Positions 16,638 through 24,538 of a stretch of 51,277 nucleotides of DNA are shown here, piece by piece (the first letter of the stretch is position 1; every line of letters begins with the position of its first letter). The stretch covers positions 1 through 51,277 of the forward strand of contig JAOPXK010000058.1 in NCBI GenBank assembly GCA_025965195.1, read 5' to 3'. The stretch comes from Marmoricola sp. Its GTDB lineage: Bacteria; Actinomycetota; Actinomycetes; Propionibacteriales; Nocardioidaceae. The notes below the pieces were generated by a model. The model had not been told where the DNA came from. It saw only the letters and a list, made by a program, of their open reading frames with translations, and did no database searches. The position numbers were made by a program, and so were the translations under genes.

Positions 16638-17369
16638 TCAGCTGAAGAGATTCATCAAGGTGAAGATGCCGGCAACGAGAGGGACGATGCCGAGCAGGAT
16701 GAAGGCCGGCATGAAGCAGGCGCCGAGTGGTGCGGCCGCCTTGACCTCGACACTCTTCGCCCGCATCTCGACCTCTGCCCTGGCGAGCGCACGCAGCTCA
16801 TCGGCGAGCCGGCGTACAGCCGTGCTGACTGATGCACCGCTGTCATGGGCTCGGGCCAGCGATCGACCGAGCGGTCCCAGCTGGGGATGCCGCCCGACGT
16901 CACGCCAGACAGTGCCCGGGTCCACACCGAGCGACAGCCGGTGGTGGATCACGAGGAACTCCTCCGCAACGGGTCCGCCCAGTGCGTCGGCGACGACCAG
17001 GAGGGACTGCGTGGGCGCACCACCTGCCAGCAGACATGACCCCAGCAGGTCGACGCCAGTGGGCAGCTCACGCTGAAGCCGCTCCCGCCGACGGCGTACG
17101 TCGGGGCCCTCCGCCCGGCCGAGCACGACCCAGCTGACCCCTGCCACACCGAGCCCGATGACGAGCCCGAGCGGACCTCCCACGATGGCCCAGCCACCAG
17201 CGAAGCCCAGACTGGCGAGCGCCGGTCTGACCCGGACCAGCAGCGACTCCCGGCCGCGTCTCGACGCCGGCCGTTCGCGAACGCGGACGATCCCGGCCGC
17301 GGCACCGCTCGCCAGATAGGCCGACAACCCTGCCGCACCGGCGCCAGCAAGAGACACGAGCGCAGTCAC
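16638..17369 (-). CDS. tadC: TadC-like type II secretion F-domain protein
   Basis: This 243-residue inner-membrane platform protein of the Tad pilus machine pairs with TadB to convert work of the TadA ATPase into pilin extraction. It has two hydrophobic segments in the first 80 residues, a cytoplasmic GspF/T2SF domain (about 95-205, with LQRELPTGVDLLGSCLLAGG and ALARAEVEMRAKSVEVKA) and a C-terminal helix pair (about 210-240). It overlaps tadB by 4 nt. The assignment as TadC rather than TadB rests on order and the terminal T2SF domain. Confidence 0.85.
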   Translation of the reverse strand: MTALVSLAGAGAAGLSAYLASGAAAGIVRVRERPASRRGRESLLVRVRPALASLGFAGGWAIVGGPLGLVIGLGVAGVSWVVLGRAEGPDVRRRRERLQRELPTGVDLLGSCLLAGGAPTQSLLVVADALGGPVAEEFLVIHHRLSLGVDPGTVWRDVGRHPQLGPLGRSLARAHDSGASVSTAVRRLADELRALARAEVEMRAKSVEVKAAAPLGACFMPAFILLGIVPLVAGIFTLMNLFS

Positions 17370-18154
17370 CGAGCCAGCACCCCGTCGGCTATGTGGTGCA
17401 ACCAGACCAGGCCGGCGTAGCTGAAGGCGAGCCCGGCAGCCAGGCAGCCAAGACCGGCCGGAGTGTCGGTGAGGAAGCCGACCGGGTCCCCGCCGAGCCC
17501 CGAGCCGAGGAGGAGTACGCCGACCGGAAGCACGGCCATCAACCGGGCCGTGGCATGGGCGGCGGCAAGCTCGGCGGAGACCAACCGGGTCGTCGTACGG
17601 TCCGAGCGCAGCGCGGCGGCGGCTTGACCGATGGCGTCTGCCAGGCCGGCGCCTGATCGGTGGGCGACCTGCCAGGCCGCGGCGAGCACCACCAGTTGAC
17701 CAGCTCCGGGCTGTTTCGCCAGTGCACGCAGGGCGTCCGGGACATCAGCCCCGAGGCGACCGGCGGCCGCGACCGGGCCGAACTCGACCCATTCGACCGC
17801 TCCCCGGTCGAGCGCCGCCAGCGGCGGCTGGCCGGCCGCGAGGTCAGCGGCCACGGCATCGCAGAGAGCCAGCACCTGATCCGACCGGCGTTCGGCGGCT
17901 GCAGCCGAACGGCTGCGGGCAATGATGCGCGCCAGTCCCAGCGCAGCAGCCAGGCCGATCAGGGCCAGCACCAGATGCGTGCCTGCGAGGAACCCGACGA
18001 TGAGGATCCCCGGCAGGCCGACCAGCCCGATGACGACACCAGGGCCCGTGGGACCGGACTGCCGGGTCCAGCTCGAGCTCGGTGCCGCTGACGAGGACGC
18101 CGCGAAGAGCAGTGCCGCCGAGGTCGCTGCGAGGAGGACCGCAAGGACGATCAT
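17366..18154 (-). CDS. tadB: TadB-like type II secretion F-domain protein
   Basis: This 262-residue membrane platform protein is the partner of TadC. There are hydrophobic segments at about 4-25 and 41-75, a cytoplasmic T2SF domain from about 90 to 205 (ALCDAVAADLAAGQPPLAALDRGA, then LAKQPGAGQLVVLAAAWQVAHRSGAGLADAI) and two C-terminal helices. It overlaps both neighbours by 4 nt (tadA above, tadC below), so the three are translated as a coupled unit with fixed stoichiometry. Confidence 0.85.
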   Translation of the reverse strand: MIVLAVLLAATSAALLFAASSSAAPSSSWTRQSGPTGPGVVIGLVGLPGILIVGFLAGTHLVLALIGLAAALGLARIIARSRSAAAAERRSDQVLALCDAVAADLAAGQPPLAALDRGAVEWVEFGPVAAAGRLGADVPDALRALAKQPGAGQLVVLAAAWQVAHRSGAGLADAIGQAAAALRSDRTTTRLVSAELAAAHATARLMAVLPVGVLLLGSGLGGDPVGFLTDTPAGLGCLAAGLAFSYAGLVWLHHIADGVLAR

Positions 18155-19308
18155 CGGTCCAGCAACGACATCAGCTCGGTGAAGCCCGGACCGGGACGTG
18201 TCGCTCCGGCGGTGAACTCGACGGCCTGGATGACGGCCACGCTGCCGTCACTGCGCCGCTGGAGCACGCCGACCTCGCGCGCCCGCCGGGTGCCGTCCCG
18301 GTCGCGGCCGAGATGGATCACCGCATCGACGGCGGACGCCAGCTGACTGTGCGCCGCGTCCCGGGTGAGTCCCGCCGCCATCGCCAGCCCTTCGACCCGA
18401 CTCGGCACGTCACCCGCGGAGTTCGCATGGATCGTGCCGCAGCCGCCCTCGTGGCCGGTGTTCATCGCGGCCAGCAGGTCGGTGATCTCGGCGCCCCTGA
18501 CCTCACCAACGATCAGCCGGTCGGGCCGCATCCGGAGCGCCTGCCTGACCAGGGTGCGGAGCGGGATCTCGCCGGCGCCCTCGATGTTGGCCGGCCGGGC
18601 CTCCATCGCGACCACATGCGGATGCTCCGGACGCAGCTCGCTCGCGTCCTCGACCAGCACCAGACGCTCAGCAGGGCCGACGAGCGACAGCAAGGCGTTC
18701 AGCAGCGTGGTCTTCCCTGAGCCGGTGCCCCCGCTGATCAGGAACGCCAGCCGTCGCTCGATGATCCTGGCCAGCAGCCGGGCGCCGTCGGCGGTCAGTG
18801 CGGCTGCGTCCACGAGCTCTTCCAGGGTGAACACCCGCTGCCGCGGCACCCGCAAGGAGAGCACCGTGCCCGGCCGGGCGATCGGAGCAAGCACGGCGTG
18901 GAACCGGGTGCCGTCCGGCAGTCGCAGGTCGACGTACGGCGAAGCGTCATCGATGCGTCGACCTGCTGAACCCGCCAGTCGCTGTGCGAGCCGGCGGACG
19001 GCCTCGTCGTCGGGCAGCCGCACCCCGGTGAGCTCCAGCCCACGGCCTCTGTCGATCCAGACCTGCGCCGCTCCGTTGACGAGTACGTCGGTCACGCCGG
19101 CCAGTTGCAGCAGCGGCTCGAGCGGTCCCGCTCCCACGACATCGCGGCGCAGGGCGTCGTGGACAGCAAGCACGGTCGCATCCCCGACCGGCCGGCCCTG
19201 CTCGCGCAACGCCTGGGCCACCAGCTGTGGAGTGAGCGGTGACGAATCCCGGGCGAGGCGCTCACGGACACCGTCGAGAACGTCGTCGGGAACTGGCGCG
19301 GAGCTCAC
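18151..19308 (-). CDS. tadA: TadA/CpaF-type secretion ATPase
   Basis: This hexameric ATPase drives Tad pilus assembly. The 385-residue protein has an N-terminal domain (about 1-150), Walker A GGTGSGKTT at 193-201, an Asp box (VLVEDASEL), Walker B (RLIVGEVRG) and a His box (AMNTGHEGGCGTIHANS). The GTG at 19306-19308 was chosen because it overlaps the stop of the upstream cpaE-like gene as GTGA, matching the pattern of the whole operon; a start at 19347 would add 13 Gly/Arg-rich residues. This family is the secretion ATPase of the actinobacterial helicase/secretion neighbourhood. Confidence 0.92.
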   Translation of the reverse strand: MSSAPVPDDVLDGVRERLARDSSPLTPQLVAQALREQGRPVGDATVLAVHDALRRDVVGAGPLEPLLQLAGVTDVLVNGAAQVWIDRGRGLELTGVRLPDDEAVRRLAQRLAGSAGRRIDDASPYVDLRLPDGTRFHAVLAPIARPGTVLSLRVPRQRVFTLEELVDAAALTADGARLLARIIERRLAFLISGGTGSGKTTLLNALLSLVGPAERLVLVEDASELRPEHPHVVAMEARPANIEGAGEIPLRTLVRQALRMRPDRLIVGEVRGAEITDLLAAMNTGHEGGCGTIHANSAGDVPSRVEGLAMAAGLTRDAAHSQLASAVDAVIHLGRDRDGTRRAREVGVLQRRSDGSVAVIQAVEFTAGATRPGPGFTELMSLLDR

Positions 19309-20375
19309 GCCCCGACCGCCCGACCCTCGAGCAGCAGCCCCGCGCACTCGCGTGCCGCCCTCGAGAGGGCGCCTCGGCGGGACCGGATCGGGCCGGCGCC
19401 GAGGTTGACCGACTCATCCAGCCCACGCTGGTCGGCCATCGCACTGAGCAGGGGTACGCCGAGCAGCTTGCTGACCTCACCTGGTGAGACCCCCGCATGG
19501 CCACCGCGAGTGACGAGATGCCGCTGGGTGCCGGGCGGCAGCCGGCGGGCCACCCGGGAAGCAGACGTCACGGCCGGTACCGTCAGCGTCGACACGAGGA
19601 CGATGTGGTCGCACCGGGCGAGCACCTCGTCGATCACCTGGTCCGGATGTCGCGGCAGGTCGAGCACCAGCGTGTCGAAGCCCCGTCGCCCGGCAGAGAG
19701 CACTTCGCGCATCGCGAAGGCCTGCAGGCTGTTGGCGCGGTCCACTGGCCAGGTGAGCACCGCCAGCCCGTCCCGCTGAGGCAACGTCTGGCGCAGGGAC
19801 CGGGCACTGAGCCGTCCGGTCGCCTGGAGCAGCGCGTCCCAGCGGACGCCGTCGAGGGACTCGAGGCCGAGCACCCGGTCGACACCGGCGCCGAGAGGGT
19901 CGGCGTCCACGAGCAACGTCGAGCCGAACGGGCGACACCCCAGGGCCAGGGCCGCCGCGAACACGGTTGCCCCCGCTCCCCCGGACCCACCCACCACCCC
20001 GATCGTGACTCCGGGCACCGAGGCGCCGTCACCGACATCGGTCAGGAGCTCGATCAGCCAGGTCTCGGAAAGAGGCAGCTCGGCAACATTCTCGGCACCA
20101 GCCTGCAACGCCGAGCGGAACAGCCCGTCGGGCACCGGCCCGTGCCCGACGACGTGCACGTCGGGCCGGCGGGGTGCATGCAGGAGTGCGACCTCGTCGG
20201 CCAGGTCCGATCCGATCAGGATCACCGGGGCGCTCGGCCAGGAACGCAAGGCAGACGACAGGTCGCGCGCGATCTCGGGCACCACCCCGGCGGCCGCGGC
20301 GAGCCGGAGCACATCGGCGATCAGCAGCTCATCGGCGGAAACCAGCAACGGGGCAAGGGCAGTGGAAACATCCAT
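19305..20375 (-). CDS. CpaE-like / Ssd-type MinD-family protein
   Basis: This 356-residue protein combines an N-terminal receiver-like domain without clear phosphoacceptor motifs (about 1-115) and a MinD/ParA-like domain (about 122-345). In caulobacters CpaE positions the Tad apparatus; the mycobacterial counterpart (Ssd, Rv3660c) is linked to septation. The deviant Walker A reads GGSGGAGAT (129-137): the usual GKT/GKS lysine is Ala136 and no signature lysine precedes it, so nucleotide hydrolysis is doubtful. LLVDADPLGAGVDRVLGLE and LVLDLPRH mark later ParA motifs. First gene of the tad operon, divergent from the HAD gene across 129 bp. Confidence 0.85.
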   Translation of the reverse strand: MDVSTALAPLLVSADELLIADVLRLAAAAGVVPEIARDLSSALRSWPSAPVILIGSDLADEVALLHAPRRPDVHVVGHGPVPDGLFRSALQAGAENVAELPLSETWLIELLTDVGDGASVPGVTIGVVGGSGGAGATVFAAALALGCRPFGSTLLVDADPLGAGVDRVLGLESLDGVRWDALLQATGRLSARSLRQTLPQRDGLAVLTWPVDRANSLQAFAMREVLSAGRRGFDTLVLDLPRHPDQVIDEVLARCDHIVLVSTLTVPAVTSASRVARRLPPGTQRHLVTRGGHAGVSPGEVSKLLGVPLLSAMADQRGLDESVNLGAGPIRSRRGALSRAARECAGLLLEGRAVGA

Positions 20376-20504
20376 GAGTCGAGGCTGTTACGAACTCCCG
20401 GCGCGAGCCAGCACCGGCGTCCGGGCTGTGCATCAGCCGGTCTGCCGTCGGCCTGTGAGCGCGAAACGGGCCACCGCAGTTGGATCTTGCCTATCCTCGA
20501 AGAC

Positions 20505-21311
20505 ATGTCGCCCGTTGCCCGACCTACGGCAGCCTTCTTCGATCTCGACAAGACGATCATCGCCAAGTCGAGCACTTTTGCGTTCAGCAAGCCCTTCCAG
20601 GCTGGTGGGTTGATCTCGCGGGGCGCCGTACTCCGAAGCGCGTACTCGCAGTTCGTCTACCTCGTCGGAGGCGCGGACCACGACCAGATGGAGAAGATGC
20701 GGCAGTTCATGTCCGAGCTCTGCGCCGGCTGGGACGTCGAGACGGTCAAGGAGATCGTCGCCGACACCTTGCACAACATCGTCGACCCGCTCGTGTACGA
20801 CGAGGCGGTGGCGCTGATCGAGAAGCACCACGCCGCCGGCCGCGACGTGATCATCGTGTCGACCAGCGGGTCCGAGCTCGTCGAACCGATCGGCGAGATG
20901 CTCGGTGCCGACAAGGTCGTGGCCACCCGGATGGCGGTCGAGGACGGCAAGTACACCGGCGAGATCCGGTTCTACGCGTACGCCGAGAACAAGGCCAAGG
21001 CGATCCGCGACCTCGCCGACCGACGCGGCTACGACCTCGCCCGCAGCTATGCCTACAGCGACTCGATCACCGACCAGACGATGCTCGAGGCGGTCGGCCA
21101 CCCGCACGCGGTCAACCCCGACAAGGACCTCCGCAAGGTCGCCCGCGAGCGTGGCTGGCCGATCCTGGTCTTCGAGAAGCCGGTCGCACTGCGTAGCCGG
21201 ATGAAGCTCCCGCCCGCCAAGCACACCATCACCGCCCTCGCCGTCGGCGGGGTCGTGGCCGCAGGCACCGCAATCTGGATCAACTCCCGAAAACGGAAGA
21301 ACATCGCCTGA
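20505..21311 (+). CDS. HAD-IB family phosphatase, SerB-like, with C-terminal membrane anchor
   Basis: This 268-residue HAD hydrolase has motif I FFDLDKT (Asp13, Asp15), motif II VSTSGS, motif III Lys in ENKAKAI and motif IV YSDSITD. The family includes phosphoserine phosphatase-like enzymes, but these actinobacterial members (Rv3661 in the same neighbourhood) have no settled substrate. Residues about 240-258 form a hydrophobic helix (ITALAVGGVVAAGTAIWI) followed by RKRKN, so the enzyme is probably tail-anchored with the catalytic domain inside. The ATG at 20505 begins the conserved sequence; longer frames are antisense to cpaE. The repeat palindrome at 21319 starts 7 bp past the stop. Confidence 0.88.
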   Translation: MSPVARPTAAFFDLDKTIIAKSSTFAFSKPFQAGGLISRGAVLRSAYSQFVYLVGGADHDQMEKMRQFMSELCAGWDVETVKEIVADTLHNIVDPLVYDEAVALIEKHHAAGRDVIIVSTSGSELVEPIGEMLGADKVVATRMAVEDGKYTGEIRFYAYAENKAKAIRDLADRRGYDLARSYAYSDSITDQTMLEAVGHPHAVNPDKDLRKVARERGWPILVFEKPVALRSRMKLPPAKHTITALAVGGVVAAGTAIWINSRKRKNIA

Positions 21312-21318
21312 CCGAACC

Positions 21319-21435
21319 GTTGAGTTGGGTCGCAATCACCATTGAGTTGGGTCACAGTTACGTGGCCTGCGTGACTTGCGCCCAACTCATGCGTAATTCG
21401 GGCACAAGTCAACGGTGACGGAGGCTCAACTCAAC
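21319..21435. repeat. Convergent 22-bp repeat arrays, no gene between (empty form)
   Basis: Two forward units (21319-21340, 21341-21362) and three reverse units (21370-21391, 21392-21413, 21414-21435) are separated by 7 bp. The consensus is GTTGAGTTGGGYC-N3-GTYACC in the forward orientation. It begins 7 bp after the HAD stop and ends just before a hairpin and the ncRNA. The two half-arrays can pair over roughly 44 bp with mismatches. The same convergent layout surrounds the DUF559 gene at 38728-39880. Function is unknown. Confidence 0.85.
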
Positions 21436-21438
21436 ACT

Positions 21439-21479
21439 CCCGGGACGACCTGCGGGGCAAAGTCAAGGGTCGTTCCGGG
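21439..21479 (+). terminator. Stable hairpin between the repeat array and the ncRNA
   Basis: CCCGGGACGACC (21439-21450) pairs with GGTCGTTCCGGG (21468-21479): 12 bp including one G-U. It is followed by GTTGTTCTGG. It probably terminates HAD transcription ahead of the ncRNA promoter; it could instead be the 5' domain of a longer RNA. Confidence 0.55.
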
Positions 21480-21509
21480 GTTGTTCTGGGTAGGCGCTCG
21501 GCGTAGAAA

Positions 21510-21690
21510 GGAAACACAACTCAAGACTTCACACGGATCAGGTACCCACGCGGCGATCTACCCTTCCTACAGGGTGTTTGCGACTCGGGATACTCCCGAA
21601 GCAGCAGTTAGAAAAGTGCACGCCTGGTAGCCAGACGAACCGTGTGTCCGAGAGGCATCGAGGACTCGTCCCCGGTGCCTCTCAACTACG
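21510..21690 (+). ncRNA. Probable Ms1/6S-like small RNA (ends approximate)
   Basis: The stretch 21436-21719 has no credible protein. From memory, the mycobacterial RNA MTS2823/Ms1, a 6S-like RNA that binds core RNA polymerase, lies exactly here, between Rv3661 (HAD) and Rv3662c, and Streptomyces scr3559 is a reported counterpart. The sequence supports a structured RNA: CACACGG (21530-21536) pairs with CCGTGTG (21640-21646), enclosing hairpins with ACCCT/AGGGT and TCGGGA/TCCCGA stems. A -35/-10-like pair (TTGTTC 21481-21486, TAGAAA 21504-21509, 17-bp spacer) precedes it, and an 11-bp hairpin (21650-21660 with 21673-21683) follows. Base composition is less GC-rich than the flanks. The identification rests on position and structure, not on an alignment. 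Confidence 0.58.
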
Positions 21691-21753
21691 TAGGCGGGTC
21701 CCGCGGCTGGCTTGCCTCGCTACGTAGACGGGTCCCGCAGCGGGCTGGCCTCG
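21686..21753. repeat. 34-bp tandem duplication over the end of the Fic-like gene
   Basis: Two 34-bp copies (21686-21719 and 21720-21753) start with CTACGTAGRCGGGTCCCGC and differ at a few positions. The second copy encodes the last ten residues and stop of the minus-strand gene; the first lies just outside the coding frame. Confidence 0.85.
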
Positions 21754-22454
21754 GCGCCCTTGGCCATCGCCTCGGCGGCGTAGAGCAACCAGGCGTGTAC
21801 GCCGTTGCTGCCACCGTCGCGGTAGCCACGCAGGTTCGACTCGTACTCCGCTCGCACCGCCAGGTGACCCGCCTCGGGGACCACCAGGGACGCCGGATCC
21901 ACCCCGCGGGCGACGAGCACCAGCCGCTCCGCGGCCCGCGCAACGATGCCGTTGTGCGAGGCGAAGGACGCCGAGGTCGCCAGGTCCGCGTGCACCAGCG
22001 CGGCCAGGATCAGCGCCGGCACCGAGGTCGTCAGGATCGTCTGGGAGAGCATCCCGAGCCGTTGCGCAGCCTCCGTCGAGACCGGCCGACCCAGCGAGTC
22101 ATCGGGGAGAACTCCGTTGCCGGCAAGGGCATGCAGCCGGGCAAAGGCCTGCAGCGGGGACTGGCCGAGGACGGGCACCAGCGACAGCACCTCCGTGCTC
22201 ACGCGTACGCCGGCCTGGGCCGTCTCATCCCCCTGGCCGAGCCGGATCTCCTCGAGGGAGGACGTCGAACCCTCCAGGACGGCCGAGGCGTGCGCACCCC
22301 GGAGGAGGGATTCCGCAGTCTGCGCAGGCGTGGTACGACGAAGGCCGCGGTCGCGCAACATGGCGTCGATCCCGTCGCGGGTCGACGCGAAGGCCGACGG
22401 CACCCCCTCGAGAGTCGTCAACCAGGCAAGGGGATCGAGTGCTGCGGGGGCCAT
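21720..22454 (-). CDS. Degenerate Fic-fold protein (Rv3662c-like), catalytically suspect
   Basis: This 244-residue protein is in the position of mycobacterial Rv3662c. It contains ASAVLEGSTSSLEE, resembling the N-terminal inhibitory segment of Fic proteins (S-x-x-x-E-G), and later ADLATSASFASHNGIVARAAERL, which aligns with the Fic core HPFx(D/E)GNGRxxR. The catalytic His is Ala, the first Gly is His, and the Arg of GNGR is Ile, while F, N, G and the last R remain. AMPylation is therefore unlikely; a binding or regulatory role is inferred. ATG at 22454 was chosen because the longer GTG start would touch the divergent methyltransferase gene. The C-terminus lies in a tandem duplication. Confidence 0.72.
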   Translation of the reverse strand: MAPAALDPLAWLTTLEGVPSAFASTRDGIDAMLRDRGLRRTTPAQTAESLLRGAHASAVLEGSTSSLEEIRLGQGDETAQAGVRVSTEVLSLVPVLGQSPLQAFARLHALAGNGVLPDDSLGRPVSTEAAQRLGMLSQTILTTSVPALILAALVHADLATSASFASHNGIVARAAERLVLVARGVDPASLVVPEAGHLAVRAEYESNLRGYRDGGSNGVHAWLLYAAEAMAKGAEASPLRDPST

Positions 22455-22488
22455 GGGCGGAAGGCTATCGGGTAGTTTCGAGAGCACG

Positions 22489-23331
22489 ATGAGCGACGAG
22501 ATCCAACGGCAGGCCCTCAGCTACACGACGGTCGCGGACGCCTATGACCGCGCGCGACCGTCCTACCCGCCCGAGGCCGCGCAATGGCTCACCGGAAGCG
22601 GCAGATCGGTCGTGCTCGAGCTGGGCGCGGGCACCGGCAAGATGACCAGCGTCCTCCTCGGACTCGGCCACACCGTGATCGCCAGCGACCCCCTCCCCCA
22701 GATGCTCGGCCACGTCGGACGCAATGCGCCGGAGGCCCATCGCGTGGTCGCCACCGCCGAGCACATCCCGCTGCCGTCGGCCTCGGTCGACGTGGTGGTC
22801 TGCGCGCAGTCCTTCCACTGGTTCAACCATGACCAGGCGCTGCCCGAGATCGCCCGGGTGCTCCGGCCCGGAGGCGTCCTCGCACTGGTCTGGAACCGGC
22901 GCGACCAGAGCATCCCCTGGGTGCGCAAGCTGGTCGCGCTGATCGGGGACGGCGACCAGACCGAGGGCCTGACCGAGCCCCTCATCGAGAGCGAGCACTT
23001 CGGCTGGGTCGACGAGAAGGAGTTCCGCAACTGGTCGAAGCACACGCACGAGACGCTCGCGGACCTGGTGCGTTCGCAGTCGGCCTTCGCGATGCTCTAC
23101 GAGGACCGGCAGGCCTCCCTCCTGGCCGCCGTCGACGCGTTGTACGCCGACTACGGCCGGGGCCACGACGGCATGCTGCTGCCCTTCCGCACGAGCTGCT
23201 TCCGGGCCGTCGTACAGAAGCGGGATCGGGAGCCGCAGCGGGAGCCGATCTCGCCTGCGCTCGACCAACCGAAACCGAGGCCAGCACCACCGCCCCAAGA
23301 ACCCGACACCCTGCTCATCGACTTCAAGTAG
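22489..23331 (+). CDS. Class I SAM-dependent methyltransferase (Methyltransf_11/25 type)
   Basis: This 280-residue protein has a Rossmann methyltransferase in residues about 15-210: motif I VLELGAGTGKMT, an acidic residue after ASDPLPQM and the post-motif LPEIARVLRPGGVLALVW. It resembles small-molecule methyltransferases with the SFHWFNHDQAL motif; the substrate is unknown. The last 45 residues are proline-rich and look disordered (KPRPAPPPQEPD). The ATG follows GAGAG and lies 34 bp from the divergent Fic-like start. No methyltransferase-specific partner genes adjoin it. Confidence 0.85.
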   Translation: MSDEIQRQALSYTTVADAYDRARPSYPPEAAQWLTGSGRSVVLELGAGTGKMTSVLLGLGHTVIASDPLPQMLGHVGRNAPEAHRVVATAEHIPLPSASVDVVVCAQSFHWFNHDQALPEIARVLRPGGVLALVWNRRDQSIPWVRKLVALIGDGDQTEGLTEPLIESEHFGWVDEKEFRNWSKHTHETLADLVRSQSAFAMLYEDRQASLLAAVDALYADYGRGHDGMLLPFRTSCFRAVVQKRDREPQREPISPALDQPKPRPAPPPQEPDTLLIDFK

Positions 23332-23416
23332 CGCCCACGCCCCCGGTGCTGCCCCTACGGCCACGACGTCGGCACAGTCCGCACACCGAACAGGCTCCGG
23401 GCCCTACGCTGCATCC

Positions 23417-24538
23417 ATGGTCGCGTGGCGATGGTTGCGGCCCGGCCACCTCGGCACGGAGGCGGACCGGGCTACCTTCCGCACGCTCCACACCGCGTCG
23501 CTGATGACGGCCTCACTGCGCACCGGCCTGACCACCTCGTCCGCCGAACGGTCCGTGAAGCATCTGCGCTCGCTGCTGGCCACGCCCGCCGTCGCCCTCA
23601 CCGACACCCAGGGCCTGCTCGCCTGGGACGGCCGGTTCGGGCACCACGCGGAGCAGACCGGTAAGCTCGCCGAGCGCGCCGTCGCCGATGGAGGTACGAC
23701 GATCCGCGACCGTCGCGACCTGGGCTGCGTCGACCCCGCCTGCAGCATCCGCAAGGTGGTGATCACTCCGCTGACCGTGGAGGAGCGCGTCGTCGGCACC
23801 CTCCAGGTGTTCTCCTCGGGAGCGTCCGCCGGGCTGGTCCGCGCCACCGAGGAGGTCGCCCTCTGGGTCTCCGGGCAGCTGGAGCTGGCCGAGCTCGACG
23901 CGTCGCGGACCCGGATGATGGAGGCGGAGGTCCGCGCCCTGCGCGCGCAGATCTCCCCGCACTTCGTCTACAACGCCCTCAACGCGATCGCCTCGTTCGT
24001 CCGGACCGACCCCGACCGCGCGCGGGACCTGCTGGTCGACTTCGCCGACTTCACCCGCTACTCGTTCCAGCGGCACGGTGAGTTCACCACGCTCGAGGAG
24101 GAGCTGCGTTCCATCGAGCGCTACCTGGTGCTCGAGCAGGCCCGGTTCGGCGACCGGCTCGCGGTCACGCTGCGGATCGCCCCGGAGGTCCTGCCGGTGA
24201 CGATTCCGGTGCTGTCCCTGCAGCCGCTGGTCGAGAACGCCGTACGCCATGGCCTGGCGCAGAAGGCGGGCACCGGGCGGATCACGATCCTGGCCGAGGA
24301 CTTCGACCGGGAGGCCGTGATCTCCGTCGAGGACGATGGCGTCGGCGAGGACCCCGAACGCGTACGCCGCGCCCTGGCCGGTGACGTCTCGATGGACTCG
24401 ATCGGGCTCGGCAACGTCGATGAGCGACTCCGGTCCGCCTTCGGAGACGAGTACGGCCTGGTCGTCGAGACCGCGCCCGGTGCCGGCACCAAGGTGACCG
24501 TCCGGGTGCCGAAGTTCGCCGCCGGGGTGCGGCCATGA
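23417..24538 (+). CDS. LytS-type sensor histidine kinase with N-terminal GAF-like domain
   Basis: This soluble 373-residue kinase pairs with the response regulator that follows. Residues about 25-155 form a GAF-like sensor that includes Cys104 and Cys109 (LGCVDPAC), possibly a ligand or redox site. Residues 170-250 hold the His_kinase domain with phosphoacceptor His182 in QISPHFVYNALN, and the HATPase domain follows (PLVENAVRHGL, DDGVGEDP, GLGNVDERL). No transmembrane helix is seen, so it senses an internal signal. It overlaps the regulator by 4 nt. I recall such LytS/LytTR pairs next to ActP-type symporters in many actinobacteria, implying control of acetate or pyruvate uptake. Confidence 0.9.
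   Translation: MVAWRWLRPGHLGTEADRATFRTLHTASLMTASLRTGLTTSSAERSVKHLRSLLATPAVALTDTQGLLAWDGRFGHHAEQTGKLAERAVADGGTTIRDRRDLGCVDPACSIRKVVITPLTVEERVVGTLQVFSSGASAGLVRATEEVALWVSGQLELAELDASRTRMMEAEVRALRAQISPHFVYNALNAIASFVRTDPDRARDLLVDFADFTRYSFQRHGEFTTLEEELRSIERYLVLEQARFGDRLAVTLRIAPEVLPVTIPVLSLQPLVENAVRHGLAQKAGTGRITILAEDFDREAVISVEDDGVGEDPERVRRALAGDVSMDSIGLGNVDERLRSAFGDEYGLVVETAPGAGTKVTVRVPKFAAGVRP

Noticed and set aside
21415-21630. A 71-codon plus-strand reading frame between the HAD and Fic-like genes
   Set aside because: Its start lies inside the repeat array, third codon positions are not GC-rich as in neighbouring genes, and the span is better explained by a hairpin, a promoter-like pair and a structured RNA.
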